Assembly: GCF_004798905.1 (NCBI RefSeq)
Contig: NZ_SDMO01000014.1
Span: 18,744 to 82,743, forward strand
Source of the DNA: Halomonas borealis
GTDB lineage: Bacteria > Pseudomonadota > Gammaproteobacteria > Pseudomonadales > Halomonadaceae
Reading direction: 5' to 3'
DNA length: 64,000 bases
The notes under the pieces are model-generated. The model had not been told where the DNA came from. It worked only from the letters and a program-made list of their open reading frames with translations, and made no database searches. Made by a program: the position numbers and the translations under genes. Of the stretch, positions 17,406-26,851 are shown piece by piece. The first letter of the stretch is position 1. Each line of letters begins with the position of its first letter.

Positions 17406-18160
17406 AGGACGCGACCTTCGGCGCGCTGCTGGCCATCCAGTTCCTGACCCGGCTGCCGGTGACGCTTGCCTGCCCGTGGACGCCGGCCACCCGGCGCTGG
17501 GCGGCGCGGGCCTATCCGCTGGTGGGCGCGCTGGTCGGGGCGATCCTGGCCATCGCCGGCACGCTGCTCGCGGGGCTCTTGCCGCCGCCGCTGCTGACGC
17601 TTTTGCTGCTCAGCCTGTGGGTGGCGCTGACCGGCGGACTGCACCTCGACGGCCTGATGGACCTGGCCGATGCGCTCGGCAGCAACGCGCCGCTCGAGAA
17701 GCGTTGGGCGATCATGAAGGACCCCCAGGTGGGCAGCTTCGGGATGCTGGCACTGGTCTTCCAGCTGGCCTGGAAGGCGGCGTTGCTGTGGGCCCTGCTG
17801 GCCGCCGGGGCGAGCCCCTGGTGGCTGGCGCCGGTGATCGCGCTGGGCCGGCTGGGCGCGGTCGGCCTGCTGGTGGCGGTGCCCGCCGCCCGCCCCGAGG
17901 GCCTGGCCCACGCCTGGCAGCAGAGCCTCGGCGTGCGCGACCTGGCCCTGGCATCGCTGCCCATGCTGCCGGGCCTTTTCATCGCGCCCGGCATGGCCTG
18001 GCTGCTGGCCGGCCTGGCGGTCTTCATCATCATCTACGGCCGGGCGGTGCGCCGGGCCTTCGGCGGCATCAATGGCGACATCGTCGGGGCCGCCATCGAG
18101 GGAGGAGAACTATGGCTGCTGTTGATCGCCTGGAGCGTGTGGTCGTTCGTCACGATCTGA
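17402..18160 (+). CDS. cobS: Cobalamin synthase (adenosylcobinamide-GDP ribazoletransferase)
   Basis: CobS/CobV (252 aa), an integral membrane enzyme joining adenosylcobinamide-GDP and alpha-ribazole (phosphate). Signatures: AIQFLTRLPV near the N-terminus, YPLVGALVG, LTGGLHLDGLMDLADALGS, with the metal-binding Asp residues, and MKDPQVGSFGMLAL. Five to seven hydrophobic helices are present. The start overlaps cobU by 4 bp. Confidence 0.96.
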   Translation: MKDATFGALLAIQFLTRLPVTLACPWTPATRRWAARAYPLVGALVGAILAIAGTLLAGLLPPPLLTLLLLSLWVALTGGLHLDGLMDLADALGSNAPLEKRWAIMKDPQVGSFGMLALVFQLAWKAALLWALLAAGASPWWLAPVIALGRLGAVGLLVAVPAARPEGLAHAWQQSLGVRDLALASLPMLPGLFIAPGMAWLLAGLAVFIIIYGRAVRRAFGGINGDIVGAAIEGGELWLLLIAWSVWSFVTI

Positions 18161-18191
18161 CGCACCGGGCCTGTGAAGAGGGAGCGCGCCG

Positions 18192-18860
18192 ATGAGTGAC
18201 TTTCACCCGGACGATACTCGCTTCCTCGACGTGGTGGTCGTTCGTCATGGCCTGACGAGCTGGAACCAGGAGCGTCGCTATCAGGGCCATCGCGATATCC
18301 CGCTGCTGCTGCCCGAGGCGATGGCCGGTATCGAGCGGTTGCGCGAGGGGCTGGCCGAGGTCGCGTTCGATGCCGTGCACTGCAGCGACCTGACGCGCTG
18401 TCGTCAGACCCTGGCCCATGTGCTGGAGGGCCGGGTGCACGAGGGGCTGGCGACCCCCGAGGCCCGGGGCGACGCCCGGCTGCGTGAGCTGCACTTCGGC
18501 GACTACGAGGGCCAGACCTGGGCCGCGCTCAAGGACGATCCCGGCTACCGGGCCTGGGTCGACAGCCAGGGCCGGCTAGCCACCCCGGGCGGCGAATCCG
18601 CCGACGATCTTTGGGCGCGGTTATCGGTGTGGCTCGAGGAGGTGCTGGCCGAGGCGCATGAATCCGGGCATCGCCGCGTGCTGGCGGTCAGCCACGGCGG
18701 CGTCATCCGCGAACTGCGCCGGCGCCTGGAGGCGACGGACTTCTGGGACGGCGTGGTCGGCCAGGCCCAGGGGCGTTGTTTCACGTTCACACGCGAGAGG
18801 GACGGCTGGACATGCAGCTCTTCATCGGTGGTGCCCGCGCCGGCAAGCGCGACCTCGTAG
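18192..18860 (+). CDS. Histidine-phosphatase-family protein, probable alpha-ribazole phosphatase
   Basis: A 222-residue phosphoglycerate-mutase-like phosphatase. The phosphohistidine motif is VVRHGLTSWN (about residues 17-26); the acid/base glutamate lies in LRELHFGDYEGQTW, and the second histidine in AVSHGGVIREL. Within this operon it most likely dephosphorylates alpha-ribazole 5'-phosphate (the role of Salmonella CobC). Its end overlaps the next gene by 49 bp in another frame, so the last 15 or so residues are unusual. Confidence 0.85.
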   Translation: MSDFHPDDTRFLDVVVVRHGLTSWNQERRYQGHRDIPLLLPEAMAGIERLREGLAEVAFDAVHCSDLTRCRQTLAHVLEGRVHEGLATPEARGDARLRELHFGDYEGQTWAALKDDPGYRAWVDSQGRLATPGGESADDLWARLSVWLEEVLAEAHESGHRRVLAVSHGGVIRELRRRLEATDFWDGVVGQAQGRCFTFTRERDGWTCSSSSVVPAPASATS

Positions 18861-19234
18861 CCGCGCGCTTCCCCGATGCCGCCTGGCATCGGCTGGACGA
18901 GGCGGGGCTCGAGGGCCGGAAGGCGCGTCGGACCCCGCATGTCCCGCTGGTCCTCACCGGCTGGACGGGCTGGCTGGCACATTCCCTGGCGGCCGAGCCC
19001 GACGACGACCGCCTGCGCGCGGGGCTGGCGGCGGCGCTCGAGGCGTTGGTCGAGGCGGAGCGGGGGAGCGACGCTGAGGTCGTGCTGATCCTGCCCGAGA
19101 TGGGCCGCGGTATCGTGCCCATGGACCCCGCCGACCGCCGCCTGCGCGACCTGGCCGGCTGGCTGGCCCAGGACGCCGCCGCCCGCGCCGAGGCGGTCTG
19201 GTACGTCCGCCATGGCCTGGCGCGTAGGCTGTGA
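18812..19234 (+). CDS. CobU-like paralogue with altered P-loop
   Basis: A 140-residue protein that begins MQLFIGGARAGKRDL and ends PEMGRGIVPMDPADRRLRDL...WYVRHGLARRL, matching the two ends of the CobU fold (compare NEVGxGIVP and the C-terminal ADEVYLVVAGLP of CobU). It is shorter than CobU. The Walker A is GGARAGKR, lacking the Ser/Thr after Lys, and the guanylylation histidine region is missing. Catalysis as a kinase/guanylyltransferase is therefore doubtful. It may bind nucleotide or corrinoid, or act with CobU. The start lies inside the preceding phosphatase gene. Confidence 0.75.
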   Translation: MQLFIGGARAGKRDLVAARFPDAAWHRLDEAGLEGRKARRTPHVPLVLTGWTGWLAHSLAAEPDDDRLRAGLAAALEALVEAERGSDAEVVLILPEMGRGIVPMDPADRRLRDLAGWLAQDAAARAEAVWYVRHGLARRL

Positions 19235-19264
19235 GTGGTCGGGGACTCTCGCCAGGGGCACCGG

Positions 19265-19420
19265 TGACAAGCCGAAGACGCACGCCGACGCCAGGGGTGA
19301 GGAGGATTCCTCCGAACGGGCTGGCCATGGATGGCCGGCACCGGCCCTGCCAGCGACGCGGCCGCGAGAGCTTCGCAGGGTGGCGGGAGCTTACAAGAAA
19401 GCCTTCACGGCGTGTCTGCG
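19265..19420 (+). repeat. Dispersed intergenic repeat, copy A
   Basis: Begins about 31 bp after the CobU-like stop. Aligns without gaps to copies B (44911) and C (47371) over the block CGAACGGGCTGGCCATGG (19313-19330) and its flanks, including CACCGG and GCGAGAGC. Contains the inverted repeat GGCCATGGATGGCC. Confidence 0.6.
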
Positions 19421-19489
19421 TCGGCGTGTCGACGGGATAGCCCCGAGCGTATCGGGTAGCGGTGATCTTGGGTCAGAGCCCACGCCGCG

Positions 19490-19518
19490 TTGACGCCCCG
19501 TCGGCCGGTTGCTAGCTT
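19490..19518 (+). promoter_or_regulatory. Promoter of the btu unit
   Basis: TTGACG (19490-19495), 17 bp, TAGCTT (19513-19518), the same elements and spacing as at 12401. Confidence 0.65.
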
Positions 19519-19524
19519 ACGCGC

Positions 19525-19748
19525 ACTCTCAGGTGACCCAGACCCGCCACGGCGGGCCGGGTTGAAACGGGAAGTCGGTGACGCTCACCTATCAGCCCAG
19601 TGAGCCAGTTCGACGCTGCCCCCGCAACGGTGATCGAGTGAAGGGCCGCCACTACCGGCAACGGTAGGCCACTGTGCCGACACGGCACGGGAAGGCGGCG
19701 GTCCGAGGCGCACGCCTCGCTCGTCAGTCCGGAGACCGGCCTGTGAGC
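19525..19748 (+). promoter_or_regulatory. Cobalamin riboswitch 2
   Basis: Cobalamin-aptamer blocks in order: GAAACGGGAAGTCGGTGA, GACGCTGCCCCCGCAACGGTGA, GCCACTG, CACGGGAAGGC and GTCAGTCCGGAGACCGGCC. It lies about 140 bp upstream of btuB. The long open frame through it is an artefact of its GC content. Confidence 0.96.
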
Positions 19749-19886
19749 GCATGCCAGGACGCGGTGGGCGAACCTCGGGCAGGGCGACTCGCCGAGGTCA
19801 TGTCGATGCTCCCTTCCCGCGCCCCGCGTCCGGCCTTTCAAGGGATCATCGCCGCACGGGTGAGTGCGGCCCTGGGGACACACGAC

Positions 19887-21725
19887 ATGACAAGCTCTCC
19901 CTCTCGCCGCTGGCCGCTGGCCGCCCTGTTCCTGGGCGCGGCGCCGCTGGCCGCCGGCCAGGATGCTGGCGCCGACGAGGCCAGCGCCTCCGAGACCCTC
20001 AACCCGCTGGTGGTGACCGCCGCCCTGGCGCCGCGTACCGCCGACGAGAGCCTGGCCTCGGTCACCGTGATCGACGAGGCGCAGCTCCGGCGTCAGGACC
20101 CGACGGACATCACCGATGCGCTGCGTGCCCAGCCCGGCGTCGACGTCTCCTCCAACGGCGACTTCGGCAAGAATTCCGGCGTCTACCTGCGTGGCGCCGG
20201 CAGCCAGTCCACGCCGCTGATGATCGACGGCATCCGCCTGCGTTCCGCCACCACCGGCGGCCCGGCCTGGGAGTTTCTCGAGCCGCGCATGTTCGAGCGC
20301 GTCGAGATCGTGCGCGGCCCCCGCGGCAGCCTCTACGGCGCCGACGCCGTGGGCGGCGTGGTCCAGCTGTTCACGCCCGAAGGCGAGGGCGTGCCGACCC
20401 CGCGTATCACGCTCGGCGGCGGCAGCTTCGATACTCGCCGTGCCAGCGCCTCGCTCTCCGGCGCCGAGGGCGGCACCCGCTACTACGTGGCTGCCAGCCG
20501 CCTGGAGAGCGACGGCTACGAGATCGTCGACGGCGAGGGTGACAAGGGCTATGACAACACCACCGGCCTGATGCGCCTCTCGCACACCTTCGCCGGTGGC
20601 GCCGAGCTGGGCGTGCTGGCGCTGCGGGCGCGCGGCAACACCGAGTTCGATTCCTTCGGCGCGCCACGGGACACCGACTATGCCCAGCAGGTGGCCGGCG
20701 TTTACGGCGAGCTACCGATCACCGAGGCCTGGCGCAGCCGCCTGACCCTCAGCGAGGCGCGCGATGAGCGCGAGACGCACGGCGGCAGCAGCACCTCGGT
20801 CTTCGACACTCGCACTCGCACCGCCCGCGGGGAGAATACCCTGGCCCTAGGCCGCCACGAGCTGATCGCCGGTGCCGAATACCAGGAAGATAACATCGAT
20901 GGCAGCGACACCGGTTTCGGCACCTACGCCGAGGGCAGCCGCGACAACACGGCGGTCTTCACCCAGGCGCTGCTGGACTTCTCGCCGCTGAGCGTCCAGG
21001 CCTCGCTGCGCCACGACGACAACGAGGCCTTCGGCGAGGAGACGACCGGCAGTCTGGCGCTGGGGATTGCGCTCGACGATATCCACACCCTGCGCGCCAG
21101 CTACGGCACCGCCTTCCGTGCGCCGACCTTCAACGAGCTCTACTATCCCGGCTTCGCCAACGCCGACCTCGCCCCGGAAACTTCGGCCACCTATGAACTG
21201 GGCCTTCGAGGCCAGCTCGGCCGCGGCTTCTGGGATCTCGCGGTCTACCGCAGTGAGGTTGACGACCTGATCACCAATATCGACACCGATGGCGACGGCT
21301 TCGTGGATACGCCGGAGAACGTCGAGCGTGCTCGCATCCGCGGCGTGGAGCTGGCCACCGGTGCCGACGTCAATGACTGGACGCTGCGCGCGGCTCTGAC
21401 TTACACCGACCCCGAGAACCGCGAGACCGGCAAGCGCCTGGCCCGCCGCGCCTCGCATAGCCTGCGCTTCGATGCCGACCGCGAGCTGGGCGACTGGAAC
21501 CTGGGCGGCTCGTTGATCGCCCAGGGCGAGCGCTTCGACGATGCGGCCAACAAGGAGCGCCTCGGCGGTTTCGCCACTCTTGACCTACGCGCCGGCTGGA
21601 ATTTTGCCCCGGGCTGGTCGACCCGCCTGACGCTGGAAAATGTCTTGGACAAGGAGTATGAAACCGTCCGTGGCTATAACAGCTCGGGCCGCGCGGCCTT
21701 TGTCAGTCTGAGCTTCGGCGGCTGA
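19887..21725 (+). CDS. btuB: TonB-dependent cobalamin receptor
   Basis: Outer-membrane corrinoid receptor (612 aa) with an N-terminal signal peptide (about 1-22). The TonB-box region (LNPLVVTA near residue 36) and plug domain (about 45-160, with DITDALRAQPGVDVSSNG and RVEIVRGPRGSLYGADAVGGVVQLFT) are followed by a beta-barrel closing with aromatic-poor FVSLSFGG. The ATG at MTSSPSRR is chosen because a signal peptide starts there and the upstream frame is riboswitch. Position behind a B12 riboswitch and ahead of btuFCD supports BtuB. Confidence 0.92.
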   Translation: MTSSPSRRWPLAALFLGAAPLAAGQDAGADEASASETLNPLVVTAALAPRTADESLASVTVIDEAQLRRQDPTDITDALRAQPGVDVSSNGDFGKNSGVYLRGAGSQSTPLMIDGIRLRSATTGGPAWEFLEPRMFERVEIVRGPRGSLYGADAVGGVVQLFTPEGEGVPTPRITLGGGSFDTRRASASLSGAEGGTRYYVAASRLESDGYEIVDGEGDKGYDNTTGLMRLSHTFAGGAELGVLALRARGNTEFDSFGAPRDTDYAQQVAGVYGELPITEAWRSRLTLSEARDERETHGGSSTSVFDTRTRTARGENTLALGRHELIAGAEYQEDNIDGSDTGFGTYAEGSRDNTAVFTQALLDFSPLSVQASLRHDDNEAFGEETTGSLALGIALDDIHTLRASYGTAFRAPTFNELYYPGFANADLAPETSATYELGLRGQLGRGFWDLAVYRSEVDDLITNIDTDGDGFVDTPENVERARIRGVELATGADVNDWTLRAALTYTDPENRETGKRLARRASHSLRFDADRELGDWNLGGSLIAQGERFDDAANKERLGGFATLDLRAGWNFAPGWSTRLTLENVLDKEYETVRGYNSSGRAAFVSLSFGG

Positions 21726-22636
21726 TGTCGATCTGGCGACACTCGGCGTGGTTGGCCGCCGTGGCCATGTTGTGGCTGACGGCTGGGCTGTCTTTCGCGC
21801 AGGCCCAGGCCGCCGACGAGGTCTGTGTCACCGACGATGCCGCCCGCAAGGTCTGCCTGGACGCCCCGGCGCAGCGCATCGTGGCGCTGTCGCCCGGCGT
21901 CACCGAGCTACTGTTCGCCGCCGGCGCCGGCGAGCGGGTGGTGGGGGCGGTCAGTTTCAGCGACTATCCCGCTGCGGCCGAGGCGTTGCCCCGGGTCGGC
22001 AGCTACGACCGCCTCGACCTCGAGGCGCTGCTGGCCCTCGAGCCTGACCTGATCGTGGCCTGGGCCGGCGGCAATCCCCGCGAGCAGGTCGACCGCCTGG
22101 CCGCGCTCGGCCTGCCGGTGTATTTCTCCGATGCCGGCGACTTCGCCGATATCGCCGCGAGCCTCGAGCGCCTGGGCGCGTTGGCCGGCAGCGAGGCGCA
22201 AGGCCAGGCCGCGGCCGACACGCTGCACGGCGAGGTGGCCGAGCTGCGCGACCGCTACGCCGACGCCGCCCCGGTGCCGGTCTTCTACCAGGTCTGGGAC
22301 GAGCCGCTGATGACGGTCAACGGCGAACACTGGATCAGCCAGGCGCTGTCGCTGTGCGGCGGCGAGACCCTGTTCGCCGACGAGGCGCCGCTGGCGCCGC
22401 GCCTCGGCCGCGAGGCGGTGCTGGCCCGCGATCCCGAGGCGATCATCACCGGTGGGATGGGCGAGCCCGACGCCACTTGGCTCGAGGCCTGGCGCGAGTT
22501 TCCCGAGCTTTCCGCGGTGCGCCGCGACAACCTGTTCTTCGTCGATCCCGATCTGGTCCAGCGTGCCACGCCGCGGCTGGTCGAGGGCACTCGGGCGTTG
22601 TGTGCTCACCTGGAGGTCGCCCGTGAGCGGCGCTAG
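21725..22636 (+). CDS. btuF: Cobalamin-binding periplasmic protein
   Basis: Class III substrate-binding protein (303 aa) of the BtuCDF importer. Signal peptide about 1-29. BtuF-like motifs include QRIVALSPGVTELLFAAGAGERVVG, VGSYDRLDLEALLALEPDLIVAW and the C-terminal FPELSAVRRDNLFFVDPDLVQRATPRL, with the typical Glu-containing contacts to the permease. The start overlaps the btuB stop by one base. Confidence 0.93.
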   Translation: MSIWRHSAWLAAVAMLWLTAGLSFAQAQAADEVCVTDDAARKVCLDAPAQRIVALSPGVTELLFAAGAGERVVGAVSFSDYPAAAEALPRVGSYDRLDLEALLALEPDLIVAWAGGNPREQVDRLAALGLPVYFSDAGDFADIAASLERLGALAGSEAQGQAAADTLHGEVAELRDRYADAAPVPVFYQVWDEPLMTVNGEHWISQALSLCGGETLFADEAPLAPRLGREAVLARDPEAIITGGMGEPDATWLEAWREFPELSAVRRDNLFFVDPDLVQRATPRLVEGTRALCAHLEVARERR

Positions 22637-23617
22637 GTCGCGCGGTCTGTCGCCGCAGTGGCGCCACCCGCTGGTCTGGCTGGCGCTGGCCGCGCTGCTG
22701 TCGCAGAGCCTGGCGCTGTCGCTCGGCAGCGTGTCGATCGGCCCGGGCGAACTCGTCCAGGTGCTCGCCGGCGGCGGCGAGGCGCTGCATCGCACCTTGG
22801 TGCTGGAGCTGCGCCTGCCCCGTGCGCTGGCGGCCTTCGGCACCGGCGCGCTGCTGGCCATGGCCGGGGCGCTGATGCAGATTCTGCTGCGCAATCCGCT
22901 GGCCGATCCCTACGTGTTGGGACTCTCAGGCGGCGCCTCGGTGGCGGCGCTTCTGGCCATGCTGGCCGGGCTCGGCGCGACCCTGGTGGGTGGCGCGGCC
23001 TTCGCCGGGGCGCTGGCCTCGACGCTGATCGTCTTCGGCCTGGCCCATGGGGGCGGCAGCTGGACGCCGACCCGGCTGCTACTCACCGGCGTGGTGATGG
23101 CGTCGGGCTGGGGCGCGGTGATCACCTTCCTGCTGGCGATCAGCCCGGTGGAGCGGCTGCCCGGCATGCTCTACTGGCTGATGGGTGATCTGGCCTATGC
23201 CGCCAGCCCCTGGCCGGTGCTGGTGATGACCATGGTGGCCCTGGTCGTGGTGCTGCCGCTGGGGCGCACGCTCAACGTGCTGGCCCGGGGCGGGCAGCAA
23301 GCCGCCGCCCTGGGCGTGGCGGTGCGGCCGCTGGAGTGGACCCTCTACCTGCTGGCGAGCCTGGTCACCGCGGTGGCGGTGACCACCGCCGGCAGCGTCG
23401 GCTTCGTGGGTTTGATGGTGCCGCACATGCTGCGCCTGAGGCTCGGCAACGACCAGCGACGCATCCTGCCGGCGAGCCTGCTGGCCGGCGGGACCCTGCT
23501 GACCCTGGCCGATACCCTGGCGCGGACCCTGATCGCCCCGCAGCAGCTGCCGGTGGGCGTGATCACCGCGCTGATCGGGGTGCCCACCTTCCTCTTCCTG
23601 CTGCAGCGGAGCCGGCG

Positions 23618-23621
<4 letters not shown>
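22623..23621 (+). CDS. btuC: Cobalamin ABC transporter permease
   Basis: FecCD/BtuC-family permease (332 aa) with about ten membrane helices. Motifs: ELRLPRALAAFGTGALLAMAGALMQILLRNPLADPYVLGLSGGAS and GSVGFVGLMVPHMLRL. The GTG start is preferred, overlapping the end of btuF by 14 bp and removing a non-homologous extension. It forms the inner-membrane channel with BtuD and receives substrate from BtuF. Confidence 0.93.
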
Positions 23622-24415
<794 letters not shown>

Positions 24416-24416
24416 C

Positions 24417-24593
24417 TCAATCTCGTTTGAGCTTCTTCAGCCGCTGTGCCGCGAGTTGGTTGGACTTCATGCGCTCCGGGCGCTTCATCGACTGCCAGCG
24501 GGTGATCTCCTCGGTGGTGCGACCGCAGCCCACGCACAGCCCACCCTTGAGCTGGCAGATCGAGACGCAGGGGCTCTCGATGCGCTTGGCCAT
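24417..24593 (-). CDS. DUF1289 small cysteine-rich protein
   Basis: A 58-residue protein whose core IESPCVSICQLKGGLCVGCGRTTEEITRW has the four-cysteine pattern of DUF1289 (often annotated as a Fe-S or zinc-binding small protein). The ATG overlaps the stop of the preceding gene by 4 bases (ATGA), so they are one transcription unit. Function unknown. Confidence 0.85.
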   Translation of the reverse strand: MAKRIESPCVSICQLKGGLCVGCGRTTEEITRWQSMKRPERMKSNQLAAQRLKKLKRD

Positions 24594-24955
24594 CAGTGCC
24601 GCTCCAGCACGGCCAGCCGCCGCTCCCAGTCGCCGCCCTGCACGCGGCGGCACTCCTCCTCGCTGTCGGCGTCCAGATGGGCGTCGATATCGCGAACCTC
24701 CACGTCCACCTCGAAAAGGGCGGCCTGGGTCAGCTCGCGCATTCGCCGGCGACCGTCGCCCTTGAGGGCGCGGGTCAGGTCGTCCTGCTTCTCGAATACC
24801 CAGACCACGCGCAGGCTGGCCGGGAAGCGCCGGTAGTCCACCAGATGGGTGAGCCAGGCGAAGCCCGGCAGCAGCGGTTTGGCGGTCTCGCAGGCGTCGG
24901 TCAGGGCCTGGGTCAGGCGGCGTTCCATCTGCCGGCTGGCTTTCTTGTCGAGCAT
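24593..24955 (-). CDS. Conserved hypothetical protein, translationally coupled to DUF1289 gene
   Basis: A 120-residue soluble, charged protein. The start MLDKKASRQ is chosen because the longer frame lacks similarity in composition and a GAGGG ribosome site precedes this ATG. Conserved-looking blocks are FAWLTHLVDYRRFPASLRVVWVF and the Asp/Glu-rich DIDAHLDADSEEECRRV. Similar short proteins in Pseudomonas are sometimes labelled 'Fis family' without any Fis helix-turn-helix; none is evident here. Function unknown. Confidence 0.7.
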   Translation of the reverse strand: MLDKKASRQMERRLTQALTDACETAKPLLPGFAWLTHLVDYRRFPASLRVVWVFEKQDDLTRALKGDGRRRMRELTQAALFEVDVEVRDIDAHLDADSEEECRRVQGGDWERRLAVLERH

Positions 24956-25001
24956 ATCGAGCCCTCTCGTGTCATGTCGTGTGGCGGGGCAGGGTAGCGA
25001 T

Positions 25002-25766
25002 CTACAGGGCGTGGCGGAAGCGCAGCACCGGTCGATCCTGTTCGGGATCGTCGAGGAAGTCGGCATGCACGCCGAAGGTGTCTCGCAGCCGCTCGAGGGT
25101 CAGCACCTCCCGGGGCGGGCCGATGTCGACCAGCCGACCGCCGTCCATCACCCCGATGCGGTCGCAGTCCATGGCCTGGTCGAGGTCGTGAAGGGCGATG
25201 ACCACGGTGATCGGCAGCTGTCGCACCAGGCGCAGGATCGACAGCTGGTGGCGGATGTCCAGATGATTGGTGGGTTCGTCGAGCAACAGGGCCTTCGGCT
25301 GCTGGGCCAGGGCTCGGGCGATGTGCACGCGTTGGCGCTCGCCGCCGGAGAGGGTGTGCCATAGTCGCTCGGCCAGCGTCTCGAGGCCGACCTCGGCCAG
25401 GGCTCGGTCGACGATGGCGTCGTCCTCCGCGGTCCAGGGGCTCAGTGGCGATAGGAAAGGCGTGCGTCCCAGCGCGACCGCCTGGCGAACCTCGAGGCGG
25501 TCGAGGGTGTCCGCCTGCTGCTCGACGAAGGCGATGGCACGGGCGATCTCGTGGGGCCGCATGTCACGCATCGCCCGGCCATCCGCCAGGGCGCGTCCGG
25601 TCCTGGGGCGGCGCAGCCCGGCCAGCACGCGCAGCAGGGTGGTCTTGCCCGAGCCGTTGGGACCGACCAGGCCGAAGGTCTCGCCCGGCTCCACCGTCAG
25701 GCTGACGTCGTCCAGCAGCCGGCGGCCGTGGACCCGCCAGTCGACGCGTTCGGCGCAGAGCCTCAT
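25002..25766 (-). CDS. ABC transporter ATPase of a FecBCD-type importer
   Basis: ABC ATPase (254 aa) of the siderophore/haem/cobalamin class: Walker A GPNGSGKTT (about 36-44), signature LSGGERQRVHIARALA, Walker B ALLLDEPTNHLDIRHQ, H-loop ALHDLDQAMD. It overlaps the permease by 4 bp and is last in the three-gene leftward unit. The substrate is not set by the ATPase. Confidence 0.92.
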   Translation of the reverse strand: MRLCAERVDWRVHGRRLLDDVSLTVEPGETFGLVGPNGSGKTTLLRVLAGLRRPRTGRALADGRAMRDMRPHEIARAIAFVEQQADTLDRLEVRQAVALGRTPFLSPLSPWTAEDDAIVDRALAEVGLETLAERLWHTLSGGERQRVHIARALAQQPKALLLDEPTNHLDIRHQLSILRLVRQLPITVVIALHDLDQAMDCDRIGVMDGGRLVDIGPPREVLTLERLRDTFGVHADFLDDPEQDRPVLRFRHAL

Positions 25767-26851
25767 CGCGTCCTCGCCCCGCGGATCAGGATCAGGGCGA
25801 AGGCCGGGGCGCCGATCAGCGCCGTGACCACGCCGATCGGCAGCACCTGGCCGGCGACCAGGGTGCGCGAGAGCACGTCGGCGCCGATCAGGAAGACGGC
25901 CCCGGCCAGCGCCGAGGTCGGCACCAGTCGGGTGTGACGGCTGCCGACCAGAAAGCGCATGGCATGGGGAATCACCAGCCCGACGAAGCCGATGGCACCG
26001 ACCATCGACACCATGGCCGCGGTGACCAGCGCCATGGCGGCGATCAGCACGCCGCGCACCCGACGCACGGGGATGCCCAGCGAGGCGGCGCTGTCGGCGC
26101 CGAAGGTGAAGGCGTCCAGGGCGCGCCGGTACCATAGGCAGATCGCCAGGCCGGCCAGGGCGGCGGGCAGCCCCAGGGCGACGTCGTCCCAGCGGACGCC
26201 GGAGAGGTTGCCCATCAGCCAGAACATGATGCCGCGGGCCTGCTCGGCGCTCGCCGACTTGGCGATGATCAGCGCGGTGAGGGCGTTGAACAGCTGCGAG
26301 CCGGCGATGCCGGCGAGGATGATGGCGCCGGCGGCCTGGGTCGCACGGCCGCCACCGGTGCCGCTGCCGGCGGCGTGGGCCAGCACCACCACCAGGCCGA
26401 AGGCCAGGCCGGCGCCGGCGAAGGCGCCCAGCGACAGCGTCAGGGTGCCGGCGCCGAGGCCGAGGATGGCCACCGAGACGGCGCCGGTGGACGCGCCGGC
26501 GGAGATGCCCATCAGGAAGGGATCGGCGAGCGGGTTGCGCAGCAGCGCCTGGAGTACCACGCCCGCGAGGGCAAGCCCGGTACCGCAGCAGGCGGCGAGG
26601 ATCGCCCGGCTCAGTCGGTAGTTCCAGACGATGCCGGCGTCGATGCGGTCCACCGCGAAGGCCGCGCCGCCGAGGTGGTTGGCCAGCACCTTGAGGATGG
26701 TGTCGAACGGTATCGCCGTCTCGCCGATGGCGGTGCCCGCCATCACCGCGGAGAATAGCAGCAGCGGTGCCAGCCAGCCCCAGTGCCAGGCGGAGCGAGG
26801 CGGTCTCGCGCTGGCCATGGCCGGGTGCGATAGTCGGACGGCGCCGTTCAT
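25763..26851 (-). CDS. FecCD-family ABC permease
   Basis: A 362-residue permease with about ten helices and the family blocks RLSRAILAACCGTGLALAGVVLQALLRNPLADPFLMGISAGAS and IGFVGLVIPHAMRF. It is a paralogue of the BtuC in this window. ATGA-type overlaps join it to both neighbours. It may import metal chelates or corrinoids. Confidence 0.92.
   Translation of the reverse strand: MNGAVRLSHPAMASARPPRSAWHWGWLAPLLLFSAVMAGTAIGETAIPFDTILKVLANHLGGAAFAVDRIDAGIVWNYRLSRAILAACCGTGLALAGVVLQALLRNPLADPFLMGISAGASTGAVSVAILGLGAGTLTLSLGAFAGAGLAFGLVVVLAHAAGSGTGGGRATQAAGAIILAGIAGSQLFNALTALIIAKSASAEQARGIMFWLMGNLSGVRWDDVALGLPAALAGLAICLWYRRALDAFTFGADSAASLGIPVRRVRGVLIAAMALVTAAMVSMVGAIGFVGLVIPHAMRFLVGSRHTRLVPTSALAGAVFLIGADVLSRTLVAGQVLPIGVVTALIGAPAFALILIRGARTR

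Noticed and set aside
19674..19886. N-terminal extension of btuB
   Set aside because: This stretch is cobalamin riboswitch 2 and leader; the signal peptide begins at 19887.
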